From positions 87,742,925 through 87,806,924 of the forward strand of contig CM038225.1 in the NCBI GenBank assembly GCA_021442155.1: a DNA stretch of 64,000 nt. The letters run 5' to 3'. This document shows positions 48,901 through 60,865 of this stretch, piece after piece. The notes beneath the pieces were generated by a model that saw only the letters and a program-made list of their open reading frames with translations, did no database searches and was not told the DNA's origin. Made by a program: the position numbers and the translations under genes. Source of the DNA: Cymbidium sinense (lineage: Eukaryota > Streptophyta > Magnoliopsida > Asparagales > Orchidaceae). Numbering within the stretch: the first letter of the stretch is position 1; each line of letters begins with the position of its first letter.

Positions 48901-50000
48901 TTGACCTTTGAGGGCATTCCCTTATAGTGGAGAGCACATCCTTTAATTGATTTAGTCTATGACTTAATTTCATCATGCATATAGGCATAATTGTCACAAT
49001 CCTTGGTCCAAAATGAATGTGTCAAAATAGTTTATAAAGTTGTAAAATTTGATATTAGTCTAAGTCATATTTTCATACCAACATAATCTAGTCTCTTAGG
49101 GAGTGGGTTTAGGATTCTAGCTTCCTTCATAATTAAATAACAACCTAGCTATCTTACATCTACATAATACAACCACAACATTTTAAAGCAAAAGAAGTGT
49201 TAGCTGGTAGTCACTCTAGGCAGTTGTACATCCAGAGCAGTTGTGATGTGTCTATTCTCTCTTGTGGAGGTAAACCATTATGTCCAAATTTCCTTATTAG
49301 ACTTAGGACGTGCTTCTAGCTTATGTTGAAGCATTTTAGATTTAGGTTCCGAGGCTACTTATTTTCTTCAGGCTATGAGCATAAGTCTTCATCTCTTAGG
49401 GGTTTCCATACTCTTGTATTATTGAACTATAAGCCTTAACAATCTAATGAATTTCAATTCAAATATAAGTAAATTATCTCTTTAAAATATGTAAACCTTC
49501 ATTATAGGGTAGATTGAAGCACTTACTATGCTTCCTAATATCATGAGTGCTTCCTACTTATTCTTATTTGGAATTGATAAATAATTATTTCTATTTGAAC
49601 CTTCCCACTTGATTTTCAAAAGTACCACTCCTTTGATAGTCTATATTTGAAATCTTTTGAGATACTTATTGACTACTTTAAAAGAGAGTAATCTTAGGAA
49701 ATTTCTATTTTCTAAGATGTAATTAACTATGGAAGCTTGCTTTCATAGGGAACTAAAGAACTCAACATAAAATAAACCCTGCTCTATTTCTCTATGCAAA
49801 GTAGGGAAAAGATCTTTGGTATATACGTAGACCCATCTGTCTTAGGAGTCTTTATTAGGTGATTAGATCCATTGTAGTGTTATGTTTCCATCTCTTGAGA
49901 TGGTACATCATACCTTAATGTAACACCCGATCACTTCAATAAGTACCCCTTCAGATCTACGTGGTGTCCCTACGACTCCAAATTAAAATACCATAAACTA
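42994..50000 (+). mobile_element. Complete 7.0-kb solo LTR of family A (copy B), with target duplication
   Basis: The LTR is 42999-49995 (6997 bp). It starts TGTTGACCTTAG and ends AAATACCATA, the counterpart of AAACACCACA in copy A with two C-to-T changes. AACTA precedes it (42994-42998) and follows it (49996-50000) exactly. Removing it and one AACTA restores continuity with the mirror-image left arm (ATTTAA...TTAATA...CTAAAATA near 41560-41580). It therefore inserted into family G and later lost its body by LTR recombination. It has two ~95-bp cores (about 47000-47105, 47250-47355) and no coding domain. Confidence 0.9.
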
Positions 50001-50735
50001 TTAATAACTAAAATATCTTATCAGAAATAGTAGTTTTGATAAGTTAAAAAATTTCTATCTCACACATCACACATAGAGGACTCTTAGTGAACATAGTCAA
50101 TTGATTTATAATAAATTAAATCTTTATTATTTTAATAACATAATCATGATTACTATCAATAGGAGATAAATACATTTAGTGAAAATTAGTAATTAATTTG
50201 AATTGGCATTAGATAAATGAGAGGATGAATGATATAAAATCAATAAAAAATATTTGGTTAATATGGTGATTTCTTGGAATAAAAAGAGGTGAAATAAAAA
50301 AATAATTAAAGTAAGAATACACTTAAGGTTGAGTATTATGCAATAATTGTACCTAAAATTCTCTCATAATCTAAGTAAATCAGTGAACTTATTAAAGTAC
50401 TAAATGTGTTAAATTCAAGAGAGAAAATTATATTGTGATTATTTAAATAATATGTAATGACTATTTATAACATTCAATTCATTAAAACTCATAGAAATCT
50501 ACTATGTTATTATTAATCACAAAAAAACCTTAACTTAAAGAAAATCTTAGCTCGATAAACTTAGGCTATTATAGCATAATTATTTTTTATGTCTAATAAC
50601 ACAAAATGTGAGTTTATGCTTCAATTACAATTATTTAATGACTTTATATTTCAAAACTTTTGTCATTAAAAAACTTTAAGGATTTATCAAATGCATAAAA
50701 TTACTTCAGGACAAGTAATAGGTTGAGTTTCAGTA
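50001..50735 (+). mobile_element. Family G internal region, right arm, second part
   Basis: This continues 42994-42998 after the solo LTR. It mirrors 40828-41575, with shared CACACATCACACATAGAGGA (50061) and TTTAGTGAAAA. It ends in ACAAGTAATAGGTTGAGTTT, the decayed polypurine region before the LTR. Confidence 0.78.
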
Positions 50736-50822
50736 TGTTCGATAAACATAAAATGTTAGTGAATATGTTTTTTATATATGTATATTTTTGTTCCTAATTA
50801 ATATTGGAATGTGTTAGTTTAG

Positions 50823-50860
<38 letters not shown>

Positions 50861-52103
50861 GTAGGAAATTCATAAATGAAGTGAAAGGAAAAAATGTTAA
50901 GTTTCATGACCAACATTTTGGCGTTGATAAGGCATCACCACAGTGCTACTGATGGGTAAAATAAGCTACAAAGATAGAGAAGATATAACTTAAAAGCTAG
51001 CGAACCAGCTCCATGGTGCTACCACAGGAGCATTTTGGACCACTAGAAAGATAGCTTGCCACTAGAATGGTTGAACAACGATGCTTACAGGTTCCCCAGG
51101 AAGCTTTCATTTTGATGAAAGATACATAGCACAATGCATAGGCAATGGAAAACTAGTAACATGGCCCCAAATTCCTTTAAAAATTCATTCCAAAGACAAA
51201 GAGCCCAACACCTTAGCACTGAAAAGTTGGCATTGCAGTGCTAGGGAATTAAAAAAAAAATTATAGAATAGAAGAGCTTAAGATAGAGATAAGAGCACCT
51301 TAGTGTTGAAGAAGTGGTACTGCAACACCAAAATGCCCCAAATTAAAGCCTAAGACAGAGGGGAGAGCTCCTCAGCACTGATGAATTAGCACCACATCAC
51401 TACACTTAATGCTTAGGAGCAACGACCTGACATATGTAATTCATGTAGTTTTAGTGGGCATTTTAGGTAGTATTCATGGAAACTCAGAGGAGTTGCTAGC
51501 AGAATGTAGGGAAAATTATTAGAGTACACTCAAGGCTATAAATGGCAGTACATTGGAAAAGAAAAAGAGTTTTGGTAATGTGTAAAATTTTAGGTGTTGG
51601 GAGTCTGACACTTAGAGATTGAGACTCGGAAGAATTTACTCTATTGATTCTTTTCTTTCTATTGATTTTATTCAATGATTCATATGTTTGTAAATGTTAT
51701 TATTCTTTCTCTTTCTGTAACATGAACAACAAAAGTATTGGTGCTTTGGATTTATATTGATCTTGAGTTGATTTTTTTATGTGCTATTATTGATGTGAGT
51801 AATATATAAAAAATATTTTTGTTTTCCATGCATATGTTATTTTGTTCTTCTTAATGCTTCATTTACTTGTGATATAGCCAATTAAAAAGTTATAATTAAG
51901 TGTAATGTAGTGATATTCAAACAATCCTTGTGGAATAATTAGGAAATCAAACAAATTTAATAAATAAACATAGTAATATATAATGTTTCATGTTCACAAT
52001 TATCTAAGGGAGATGAATCTATTATAATAACTTATTTTAATTAGATTTTAGGAATATAACTAATTAATTGTAGTGATTAGATTGTATTGATCTAGGCATA
52101 AAT
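50736..52103 (+). repeat. 3' LTR of gypsy family G, right arm, first part
   Basis: The LTR starts TGTTCGATAAACATAAAATG. It is collinear, in reverse, with 39430-40827. It includes a (TTA)n run at 50828-50860 and phrases such as GGAGCATTTTGGACCAC shared with the left arm (40545-40560). It is interrupted at 52104 by a copia solo LTR and resumes at 55192. Confidence 0.78.
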
Positions 52104-52244
52104 TGTTGATTATACACCGTGTGTATCTCATCATTTGATTTGATGATAATAAACCTTGTGTAATACGAACTAATTATCTCTTTGCATATAAATTATTCAC
52201 ATTAATCACTATGAATGTCATTTTTTAATTTAAAATTGTATTGA

Positions 52245-52246
<2 letters not shown>

Positions 52247-52320
<74 letters not shown>
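52247..52320. repeat. (AT)n microsatellite
   Basis: An uninterrupted AT run of about 74 bp inside the copia solo LTR. Confidence 0.97.
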
Positions 52321-52323
<3 letters not shown>

Positions 52324-54771
52324 ATGCTACTAATTAAGTTAAATCTAAGTGTGCAAGAAAATTTTTTAACTCCACATTCTTCAGTCAATTTAGGATGCTA
52401 AAGCTATTGGACATGAACTAGGTGACAATTTTTCTAGGATTAACTATATTAAGGCAAATTAAAATCTCACTAAAATAAAATAAATCATCCATTCATTTCA
52501 AAATAATATATTTAAGAATTATTCATAAATTCAACATTTCATATTTATAATTATTCTTCAAATTATTCATTTTGGATAATGTGAACTAAATGCATAAACT
52601 TTATTCAATTTAATGTGCTTCCATGCAACTTAAATTAAGTTCACATTTCATTAAATTATTCCTATACTTATGCATGTTCATTATCAAGGTATTATATTTC
52701 TCTCTCCTATCCTGTCTCTCATCCTAAACCTTTTTGGCCAATTTTTTTATGATTATTTGCTGAATAAATTGTGTGAGAGCTTTTCGAATTATTTCCATAA
52801 TTATCCCATATTTTTTAAAATTTTAAAAATTATTTATTTGAATATTTAATTTGAATCATTTTTGAATTCAAATTGAATATTCCTTTGATCACATATGCAA
52901 ATTTGAACTCTCCTCTTTATGGAATGTTATTTGGCTGATCATATGCTAATATAGTTGATTTAATTTGAATTAATTTAAATTTAATTAAAATAAGACATGG
53001 AATTATCTTCTTCCTTTTATACAAATTCTATTTTTGGAAACCTCCTTTGGCCAACTATATCTTTATTCAAATTCAAATTATTCTCTTAATGAAAATTGAT
53101 TTAAAATCTCCTAAGATCTGATCCATCATCAATTAATTCTAATTAAGTACATTAAAATAAATATAATCTATTTTAGGAATGTAGCTTGGCCGAATTTTTG
53201 AATATTCCTTGGATTTTATTAAATGAAGCTTGTATGTTATCTATTTCATACTTTCATTCATTCAAGATGAATTGATTGAATATTCCATGATATTTCATTA
53301 AATACTAATTGAATCCCATCATGGAAAATTTCTTTTTGTCTGACCATATATCATGCTTAATTTAAATTAGTCATAATTTGAATTATTCCCTTTTTCACTT
53401 AGATAATTAATTGTATCATGACTTGTTTGGTAATAATTCAAACTCTTCTCTCACCTCTCTCTCTTGGCTGACCCACATAAGTATTAACTTTCTAATTACA
53501 TTATAAGGCCATATGATGAATTGATTCAATTTAAATCTCTTTCCAAATTAATTTTTCCTCCGCATCCCCTGTTTTGTCAACTTTCTTTATCATGCTAAAT
53601 TAATTTAATTTAATTGATTCAAATTGAATCACTTACTAATTTAACTTTCCATCTTCCTTGCCTTGGCAGAAATTCCTCTTATAAAATTTGAATTTTAAAT
53701 TATTTTTTAATTAAACCAACCTTCCATATTTAATTTCCATTTATTTCTCTTTGACCATTTTTTATCTCATGATATTTACTTTTATTTTGATTATTTTATG
53801 TTTAAATTAATTCTAAATGAGTTTCCCTCATATTTTTTCTTCTCTTGGCCGAACTGCATGACCCCTTGCCTTATAAATAATGTTCCTTAGACTAGTTAAC
53901 TTCTCTTGGAAAAATCTCTCTTAGAAGAACTCTCTCTTGGTCGAATTTTTGAAAAAACTTTGGAGATCTCTTATTGGAAAATCAAGTGAGAATTTCTTCA
54001 TCATTTTTTCATCTTTCAACCTACAAGTAATTTTCTTGAGGATTTCACAAAATAATTTGAAGGATTAGTTGATTTCCTTGTGGCTGAAAGCCTAACAAGG
54101 TGCTTCCATTCTATTTTTTGATTTTACATGCTAAGTGACCTTGTTCTCTTTCTTGGCTTGAGTTTCTTATGCATTTGGTCAATTTGTTTTGTGCTTAACT
54201 TATCTATTTCTATACCTTCTCAACTTGGTCAAAAGCTTTGTGTTTTATGAATTAAAGTGTATTATTCTTTATTCATACATGTTCTAAAGAGAGATTATTA
54301 TCTTTGTGATTATTTCATATAAAATACTTGTGAGCAATAAGTTTTATTACTTCTAAATCATCTCATGTTTTTGTATAAATAATAATTTCTTTAAAAAATA
54401 TATTTCATTTAAGTTTATGTGATTTAAGAATTTATTTTCATCTGATCTTTTGAAAAACTCCAAGTCTCTTTCTAACAAGTGATTGATTTAAGTTTCAAAC
54501 TAGTATTGTGGTATATTTCAAACCATAAATTAAATCACCTTGATTTCAAGTTATCATATTCACATCAAATATTTTAAAGATTTATTTACATCATATATAT
54601 ATAAAGTTTAATTATTACATTCAAATTTAAATATCAATTAAAATGAGTTATCTTTCTTTCCTTTGAATTCAATTGCCTTAATATTGTTGTAGTTGGGTTA
54701 TTAGAGCAAAACTATTTTAAAATTGAGAGTTGAGAGTTAGATCCTTCTTTCTCCTTTTTCTTATTTTATTT

Positions 54772-54910
54772 TTGGGTTGTACTTGCCTGTTAAGGAAAGT
54801 ACGTTGTTGGGTTGTGCTTGCCCATTAAGAAAAGTATGTTTTTGGGTTGTACTTGCCTGTTAAGAAAAGCATGGTGTTGGATTGTACTTGCCCGTGAAAG
54901 GAGAGTATGA
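54772..54910 (+). repeat. Four ~35-bp tandem repeats in the copia LTR, unit 1
   Basis: Variants of TTGGGTTGTACTTGCC(C/T)G, followed by TTAAGAAAAGTATG, are repeated four times just before the conserved GGGTTTGA...GAACCACGTAAAAA region of the LTR. The first copia family has two related units at the same place (about 26578-26640). Confidence 0.8.
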
Positions 54911-55191
54911 GAGATTTGTTATAATCTCATTTTGACTTAGTGAATTCCTAGCTTGGGATGCTAGGCGTGGACGTAGGCCATTTTTTGGGGTTTGATCGAA
55001 CCACGTAAAAATATTTGTGTTCTCTTTTCTCAATTTTCTGCACCTTACTTTCTATACTATTGTTGATTGTTGTTTTATTTCTCCAAAGCTTTATCATTGA
55101 AGATTTAAGTTTTATACAAAAGTTTAAAATTAAGTTTCCTTAAATTATTTTTTAAAAACCCAATTCACCCCTCTTGCCTCTTAACATAAAT

Positions 55192-55490
55192 GATATGGCA
55201 TTTAAGCTTCTAATTGACAAGTAAAACTTCTAAAACTCACATTAATTAAGTGCATAACATTAACCAAAATTTTTATAAATTTATAGTTTATTTTTAAAAA
55301 TAAAGAAAAATTCTATTTTCCCAAATTATTTTTTATTCTAGCACTTTTGTTTTGTAATTTGACTTGATTGGATTAAAATTAGATTAGTACATGATTAGTA
55401 ATTAACTTAATTAAACATTTCACTATAGATTCTTATGGGAACTATACATTATTCATCTCTTTATCACTGAACAATATGTGCACTTGTGTA
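55192..55490 (+). repeat. Family G LTR, right arm, terminal part
   Basis: GCTTCTAATTGACAAG and ACTCACATTAATTAAGTG match, in reverse, the left-arm LTR at 39360-39405. The block ending TTATCACTGAACAATATGTGC matches its terminal 80 bp. The end is near 55490 where Athila-type integrase sequence begins. Confidence 0.75.
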
Positions 55491-56487
55491 TATCTTTTTA
55501 AGATAGATAGGTATACATTTTCTTAATATTTGATTTGAACCCTTCTTATATAAAAATGTTTCATCCCAATAATAAAATATAATATCATGTAAAAACCTTC
55601 TTTTGATGATTTGCCAATCTATAAGATAAATCTCACTTACTAAGTAATTCACTATGTTTGTGCTAAGATATAACTTTATGTTTAAATGCAAACAAGTGTT
55701 CATCAGGGAATTTTTCTTTAATCTCTTTTTTAGACGTATACTCTTCTTCTAATTCTTGTTTAGATAAATGGTTATCTACTTAATTCTCTATTCCTTTTCT
55801 ATACTTAATATCTAAATCAAACTCTAGTAAAAGAAGAACCCATCTAATCAATCTAGGTTTGTATCCTTCTTCTCAACAAAGTATTTTGTCATTGCATGAT
55901 TTATATATAAAATGACTGACTGACATAAGGTAAGATCTAAGCTTTATAAAGAAAAATACATTACTTAGAAACTCTTTTTCAATAGTAGAATAATTCAATT
56001 GATTTTCATTAATAGTTTTACAAGTATAATATTTGACTTGAAAAACCTTTTCGCTTTGTTTCTTTAACACTACATATATTGTATAATCGAAGATCACAAA
56101 TAAGTTCAAATGGATGATTATTAATGGACATAATAATAACATGTACAAAAATAAGTTTAATTTTCAACACTTTAAAAGCTTTTTAGTAATCAAAAGTAAA
56201 GACAAATGCTGTATCCTTTTCTCTCATGTTACATAGGGGTTTTTCTTAGAAAAATCATTAATAAACCTTCTATTAATGTTTGAAAGTCCTAAGAAACTCT
56301 TTATCCCTTTAACATTTATTGGAGGTGAAAGTTTTTTTATAATTAAAAGTATTATCTCATCCACTTAAATGACTATCTTAAGTATCATATGGCCTAATAT
56401 TATCTCTTCCTTCACCATAAAAACCCCTTTTCCCAATTCAACACTAGGTTTTTCTCCTCACATCTCTTTAGGACTATTTCTAAGTTT
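55491..56487 (-). pseudogene. Athila-type pol fragment, unit 1 (RT end, RNase H, integrase start)
   Basis: Minus-strand translations, with frame breaks, show an RNase H stretch (VFQVKYYTCKTINENQLNY, STIEKE, RSYLMSVS; 55880-56060). Then come [21 protein letters not shown] and KEKFPDEHLFA (about 55680-55830), and the integrase N-terminal part NYLVSEIYLIDW, FYYWDETFLYKKGSNQI (55500-55660). This is the Athila order. The fragment ends at the family G LTR on the left and at the duplication junction on the right. Many stops; not functional. Confidence 0.85.
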
Positions 56488-59002
56488 TCAAGGTATTATA
56501 TTTCTCTCTCATATCCTGTCTGTCATCCTAAACTTTTTTGGCCAATTTTTTATGATTATTTGCTAAATAAATTGTGTGAGAGTTTTTCAAATTATTTCCA
56601 TAATTATCCCATATTTTTAAAATTTAAAAAATTGTTTATTTGAATCTTTAATTTGAATTTTTTTTTGAATTCAAATTGAATATTCCTTTGATCACATATG
56701 CAAATTTGAACTCTCCTCCTTATGGAATGTTATTTGGCTGATCATATGCTAATATAGTTGATTTAATTTGAATTAATTTAAATTTAATTAAAATAAGACA
56801 TGGAATTATCTTCTTTCCTTTTATACAAATTCTATTTTTGGAAACCTCCTTTGGCCAACCATATCTTTATTCAAATTCAAATTATTCTCTTAATGAAAAT
56901 TGATTTAAAATCTCCTAAGATCTGATCCATCATCAATTAATTCTAATTAAGTACATTAAAATAAATATAATCTATTTTAGGAAAGTAGCTTGGCCGAATT
57001 TTTGAATATTCCTTGGATTTTATTAAATAAAGCTTGTATGTTATCGCTTTCATACTTTCATTCATTCAAGATGAATTGATTTAATATTCCATGATATTTC
57101 ATTAAATACTAATTGAATCCCATCATGGAAAATTTCTTTTTGGCTGACCATATATCATGCTTAATTTAAATTAAACATAATTTGAATTATTGCCTTTTTC
57201 ACTTGGATAATTAATTGTATCATGACTTGTTTGGTAATAATTCAAACTCTTCTCTCCCCTCTCTCTCTTGGCCGACCCACATAAGTATTAACTTTCTAAT
57301 TACATTAGAAATTAGGCCATATGATGAATTGATTCAATTTAAATCTCTTTCCAAATTAATTTTTCCTCCACATCCCCTGTTTTGTCAACTTTCTTTATCA
57401 TGCTAAATTACTTTTAATTTAATTGATTTAAATTGAATCACTTACTAATTTAACTTTCCATCTTCCTTTCCTTGGCTGAAATTTCTCTTATAAAATTTGA
57501 ATTTTAAATTGATTTTTAATTAAACCAACCTTCCATATTAAATTTCCTTTTATTTCTCTTTGATCATTTTTTATCTCATGACATTTTCTTTTATTTTGAT
57601 TATTTTATGTTTAAATTAATTCTAAATGATTTTCCCTCCTATTTTTTCTTCTCTTGAACCATGACCCTTGCCTTATAAATAATGTTCCTTAGACTAGGTT
57701 AACTTCTCTTGGAAAAATCTCTCTTAGAAGAACTCTCTCTTAGTCAAATTTTGGAAAAAACTTTGAGATCTCTTATTGGAAAATCAAGTGAGAATTTCTT
57801 CATCATTTTTAATCTTTCAACCTACAAGTAATTTTCTTGAGGATTTCACAAAATAATTTGAAGGATTAGTGGATTTCCTTGTGGCTAAAAGCTTAACAAG
57901 GTGCTTCCATTCTATTTTGTGATTTTACATGCTAAGTGACCGTGTTCTCTTTCTTGACTTGAGTTTCTTATGCATTTGGTCAATTTGTTTTGTGCTTAAC
58001 TTATCTATTTCTATACCTTCTCAAGTTGGTCGAAAGCTTTGTGTTTTATGAATTAAAGTGTATTATTCCAAGTTATTTTCTCTTCATTATTCCTACATGT
58101 TCTAAAGAGAGATTATTATCTTTGTGATTATTTCATATAAAATACTTGTGAGCAATAAGTTTTATTACTTCTAAATCATCTCATGTTTTTGTATAAATAA
58201 TAATTTGTTTAAAAAATAGATTTCATTTGAGTTTATGTGATTTAAGAATTTATTTTCATCTGATCTTTTGAAAAACTCCAAGTCTCTTTCTAACAAGTGA
58301 TTGATTTAAGTTTCAAACTAGTATTGTGGTATATTTCAAACCATAAATCAAATCACCTTGATTTCAAGTTATCATATTCACATCAAATATTTTAAAGATT
58401 TATTTACATCATATATATATAAAGTTTAATTATTACATTCAAATTTAAATATCAATTAAAATGAGTTATCTTTCTTTCCTTTGAATTCACTTGCCTTAAT
58501 ATTGTTGTAGTTGGGTTATTAGAGCAAAACTATTTTAAAATTGAGAGTTGAGAGTTAGATCCTTCTTTCTCCTTTTTCTTATTTTATTTTTGGGTTGCAC
58601 TTGTCTGTTAAGGAAAGTACGTTATTGGGTTGTGCTTGCCCATTAAGAAAAGTATGTTCTTGGGTTGTACTTGCCCATTAAGAAAAGTATGGTGTTGGAT
58701 TATACTTGCCCGTGAAAGGAGAGTACGAGAGATTTGTTATAATCTCATTTTGACTTAGTGAATTCTAGCTTCTGTTAAAGGACGGGCTTTTGGGGTTTGA
58801 CCGAACCACATAAAAATCTTTGTGTTCTCTTTTCTCAATTTTCTACACTTTACTTTCTATAATATTGTTGATTGTTGTTTTATTTCTCCAAAGCTTTATC
58901 ATTGAATATTTAAGTTTTATACAAAAGTTTAAAATTAAGTTTCCTTAAATTATTTTTTAAAAACCCAATTCACCCCCTCTTGGGTGCCTTAACTTCTTAG
59001 CA
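56488..59002 (+). mobile_element. 5'-truncated second copy of the copia solo LTR
   Basis: This duplicates 52684-55186. It lacks the first ~580 bp of the LTR because the duplication breakpoint lies inside it. Its 3' end is better preserved: CACCCCCTCTTGGGTG then CCTTAACTTCTTAGCA, followed by the TAAAT target site at 59003-59007. Four ~35-bp repeats occur at about 58590-58728. Confidence 0.9.
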
Positions 59003-59007
59003 TAAAT

Positions 59008-59305
59008 GATATGGCATTTAAGCTTCTAATTGACAAGTAAAACTTCTAAAACTCACATTAATTAAGTGCATAACATTAACCAAAATTTTAATAAATTTAT
59101 AGTTTATTTTTAAAAATAAAGAAAAATTCTATTTTCCCAAATTATTTTTTATTCTAGCACTTTTGTTTTGTAATTTGACTCAGTTGGATTAAAATTAGAT
59201 TAGTACATGATTAGTAATTAACTTAATTAAACATTTCACTATAGATTCTTATGGGAACTATACATTATTCATTACTTTATCACTGAACAATATGTGCAGT
59301 TGTGT
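59008..59305 (+). repeat. Second copy of the family G LTR tail
   Basis: This duplicates 55192-55490 with few changes and is followed by the same Athila-type integrase sequence. Confidence 0.82.
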
Positions 59306-60865
59306 ATATCTTTTTAAGATTGATAGGTATACATTTTCTTAATATTTGATTTGAACCCTTCTTATATAAAAATGTTTCATCCCAATAATAAAATATAATA
59401 TCATGTAAAAGCCTTTTCTTTTGATTATTTGTCAATCTATAAGATAAATCTCACTTACTAAGTAATTCACTATGTTTGTGCTAAGATATAACTTTATGTT
59501 TAAATGCAAACAAGTGTTCATCAGGGAATTTTTCTTTAATCTCTTTTTTAGACGTATACTCTTCTTCTACTTCTAGTCTAGATAAATGGTTATATACTTA
59601 ATTCTCTATACCTTTTCTATACTTAATCTCTAAATCAAACTCTAGTAAAAGAAGAACCCATCTAATCAATCTAGGTTTGTATCCTTCTTCTCAACAAAGT
59701 ATTTTATCGTTGCATGATTTATATTTAAAATGACTGGCTAACATAAGGTAAGATCTAAGCTTTTTAAAGAAAAATACATTACTAGAAACTCTTTTTCAAT
59801 AGTAGAATAATTCAATTGATTTTCATTAATAGTTTTACAAGTATAATATTTGACTTGAAAAACCTTTTCATTTATTTGCTTTAACACTACATATATTGTA
59901 TAATCAGTAGCATCTCAAATAAGGTCAAATGGATGATTATTAATGGACATAATAATAACATGTGCAAAAATAAGTTTAATTTTCAACACTTTAAAAGCTT
60001 TTTAGTAATCAAAAGTAAAGATTAATAAACCTTCTATAAATGCTTGAAAGTCCTAAGAAACTCTTTATCCCTTTAACATTTATTGGAGGTGAAAGTTTTT
60101 TTATAATTAAAAGTTTTATCTCATCCACTTAAATGACTATCTTAAATATCATATGGCCTAATATTATCTCTTCCTTCACCATAAAAAGACTTTTTCCCAA
60201 TTCAACACTAGATTTTTCTCCTCACATCTCTTTAGGACTATTTCTAAGTTTTCTAAGTAATGTTCAAATGCTACACCAAAAATAAAAAAAAAATCATCCA
60301 TAAGCACCCCTATATAATTTTTAATAAGATTAAAAAAATATACCCATCTTGTAATGTTGGAAAGTACTAGGTGCATTATATAAACCAAAAGACATTCTTT
60401 TAAATGCCAAAGTACCATAAGGACAAGTAAAGGTGGTATTCTCTTGGTATCAATGTAAAGTGCATTATATTCTGAATACTCATTTAGAAAACAATAAAAT
60501 GGATGCCCAACTAGTCTATCTAATATCTAATTTATAAAAGTAACGAGAAATGATCTTTCCTTATGTCCTTGTTTAGTTTCTTATAGTCTATACAAATCAT
60601 CAACATGTAACTGTTCTAGTGGATACAATTTCATTATTTTCATTTATTACAATTATCATTTCACCCTTTTTAGGCACACAATGAACTAGAATAGCCTAAG
60701 AGCTATCAATGATAGGGTAAATGATTCCTACATCTAACCAATTCAAAATTTCTTTCTTCACTACTTCATTCATAATTGGATTAAGTCTCTTTTAGTTATC
60801 TATAAAAAGTTTATAGTTTTTCTCCATCAAAATCATATGCATACATATAAATCAGCTAATTCCCT
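59306..60865 (-). pseudogene. Athila-type pol fragment, unit 2 (RT, RNase H, integrase start)
   Basis: This is longer than unit 1 because it continues past the duplication breakpoint into RT. From the right on the minus strand: KGIS and ICMHMILMEKN (about 60800-60865), KRLNPIMNEVVKKEILNWLD and IIYPI, PKKGEMIIV (60640-60790), TTFTCPYGTLA (about 60415), MDDFFFIFG and RCEEKNLVLNWEK (60180-60300). The RNase H and integrase start match unit 1. In the RT catalytic site the usual YMDD has become LMDD. Several stops and frameshifts are present. The right end is cut by the family A LTR at 60866. Confidence 0.87.

Larger units (their letters stand above)
52099..55191 (+). mobile_element. Solo LTR of a second copia family, with target duplication TAAAT
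   Basis: The LTR is 52104-55186 (about 3.08 kb). It starts TGTTGATTATACACCG, contains TTTGATGATAATAAACC (compare TTTTGATGATAACAAAC in the first copia family), and ends CAATTCACCCCTCTTG...TTAACA. TAAAT lies on both sides (52099-52103 and 55187-55191), and the flanks join into one continuous family G LTR. The GGGTGCCTTAACTTC part of its end is deleted here but present in the duplicated copy at 58980-59002. No internal copia sequence is attached. It includes an (AT)n run at 52247-52320, which is not represented in the truncated duplicate. Confidence 0.88.
52684..60253. repeat. Direct tandem duplication, two ~3.8-kb units
   Basis: Unit 1 is 52684-56487 and unit 2 is 56488-60253. Each holds most of the copia solo LTR, the tail of the family G LTR and part of Athila-type pol, in the same order and direction. 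Alignment by eye shows scattered substitutions and a few indels. Unit 2 lacks about 57 bp near 56205-56262 and has about 20 bp extra near 58070. Unit 1 lacks about 16 bp at the LTR end. The internal junction joins RT sequence (AAGTTTT) to LTR sequence (CAAGGTATTAT) with two bases, TC, shared by both breakpoints. Confidence 0.93.
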
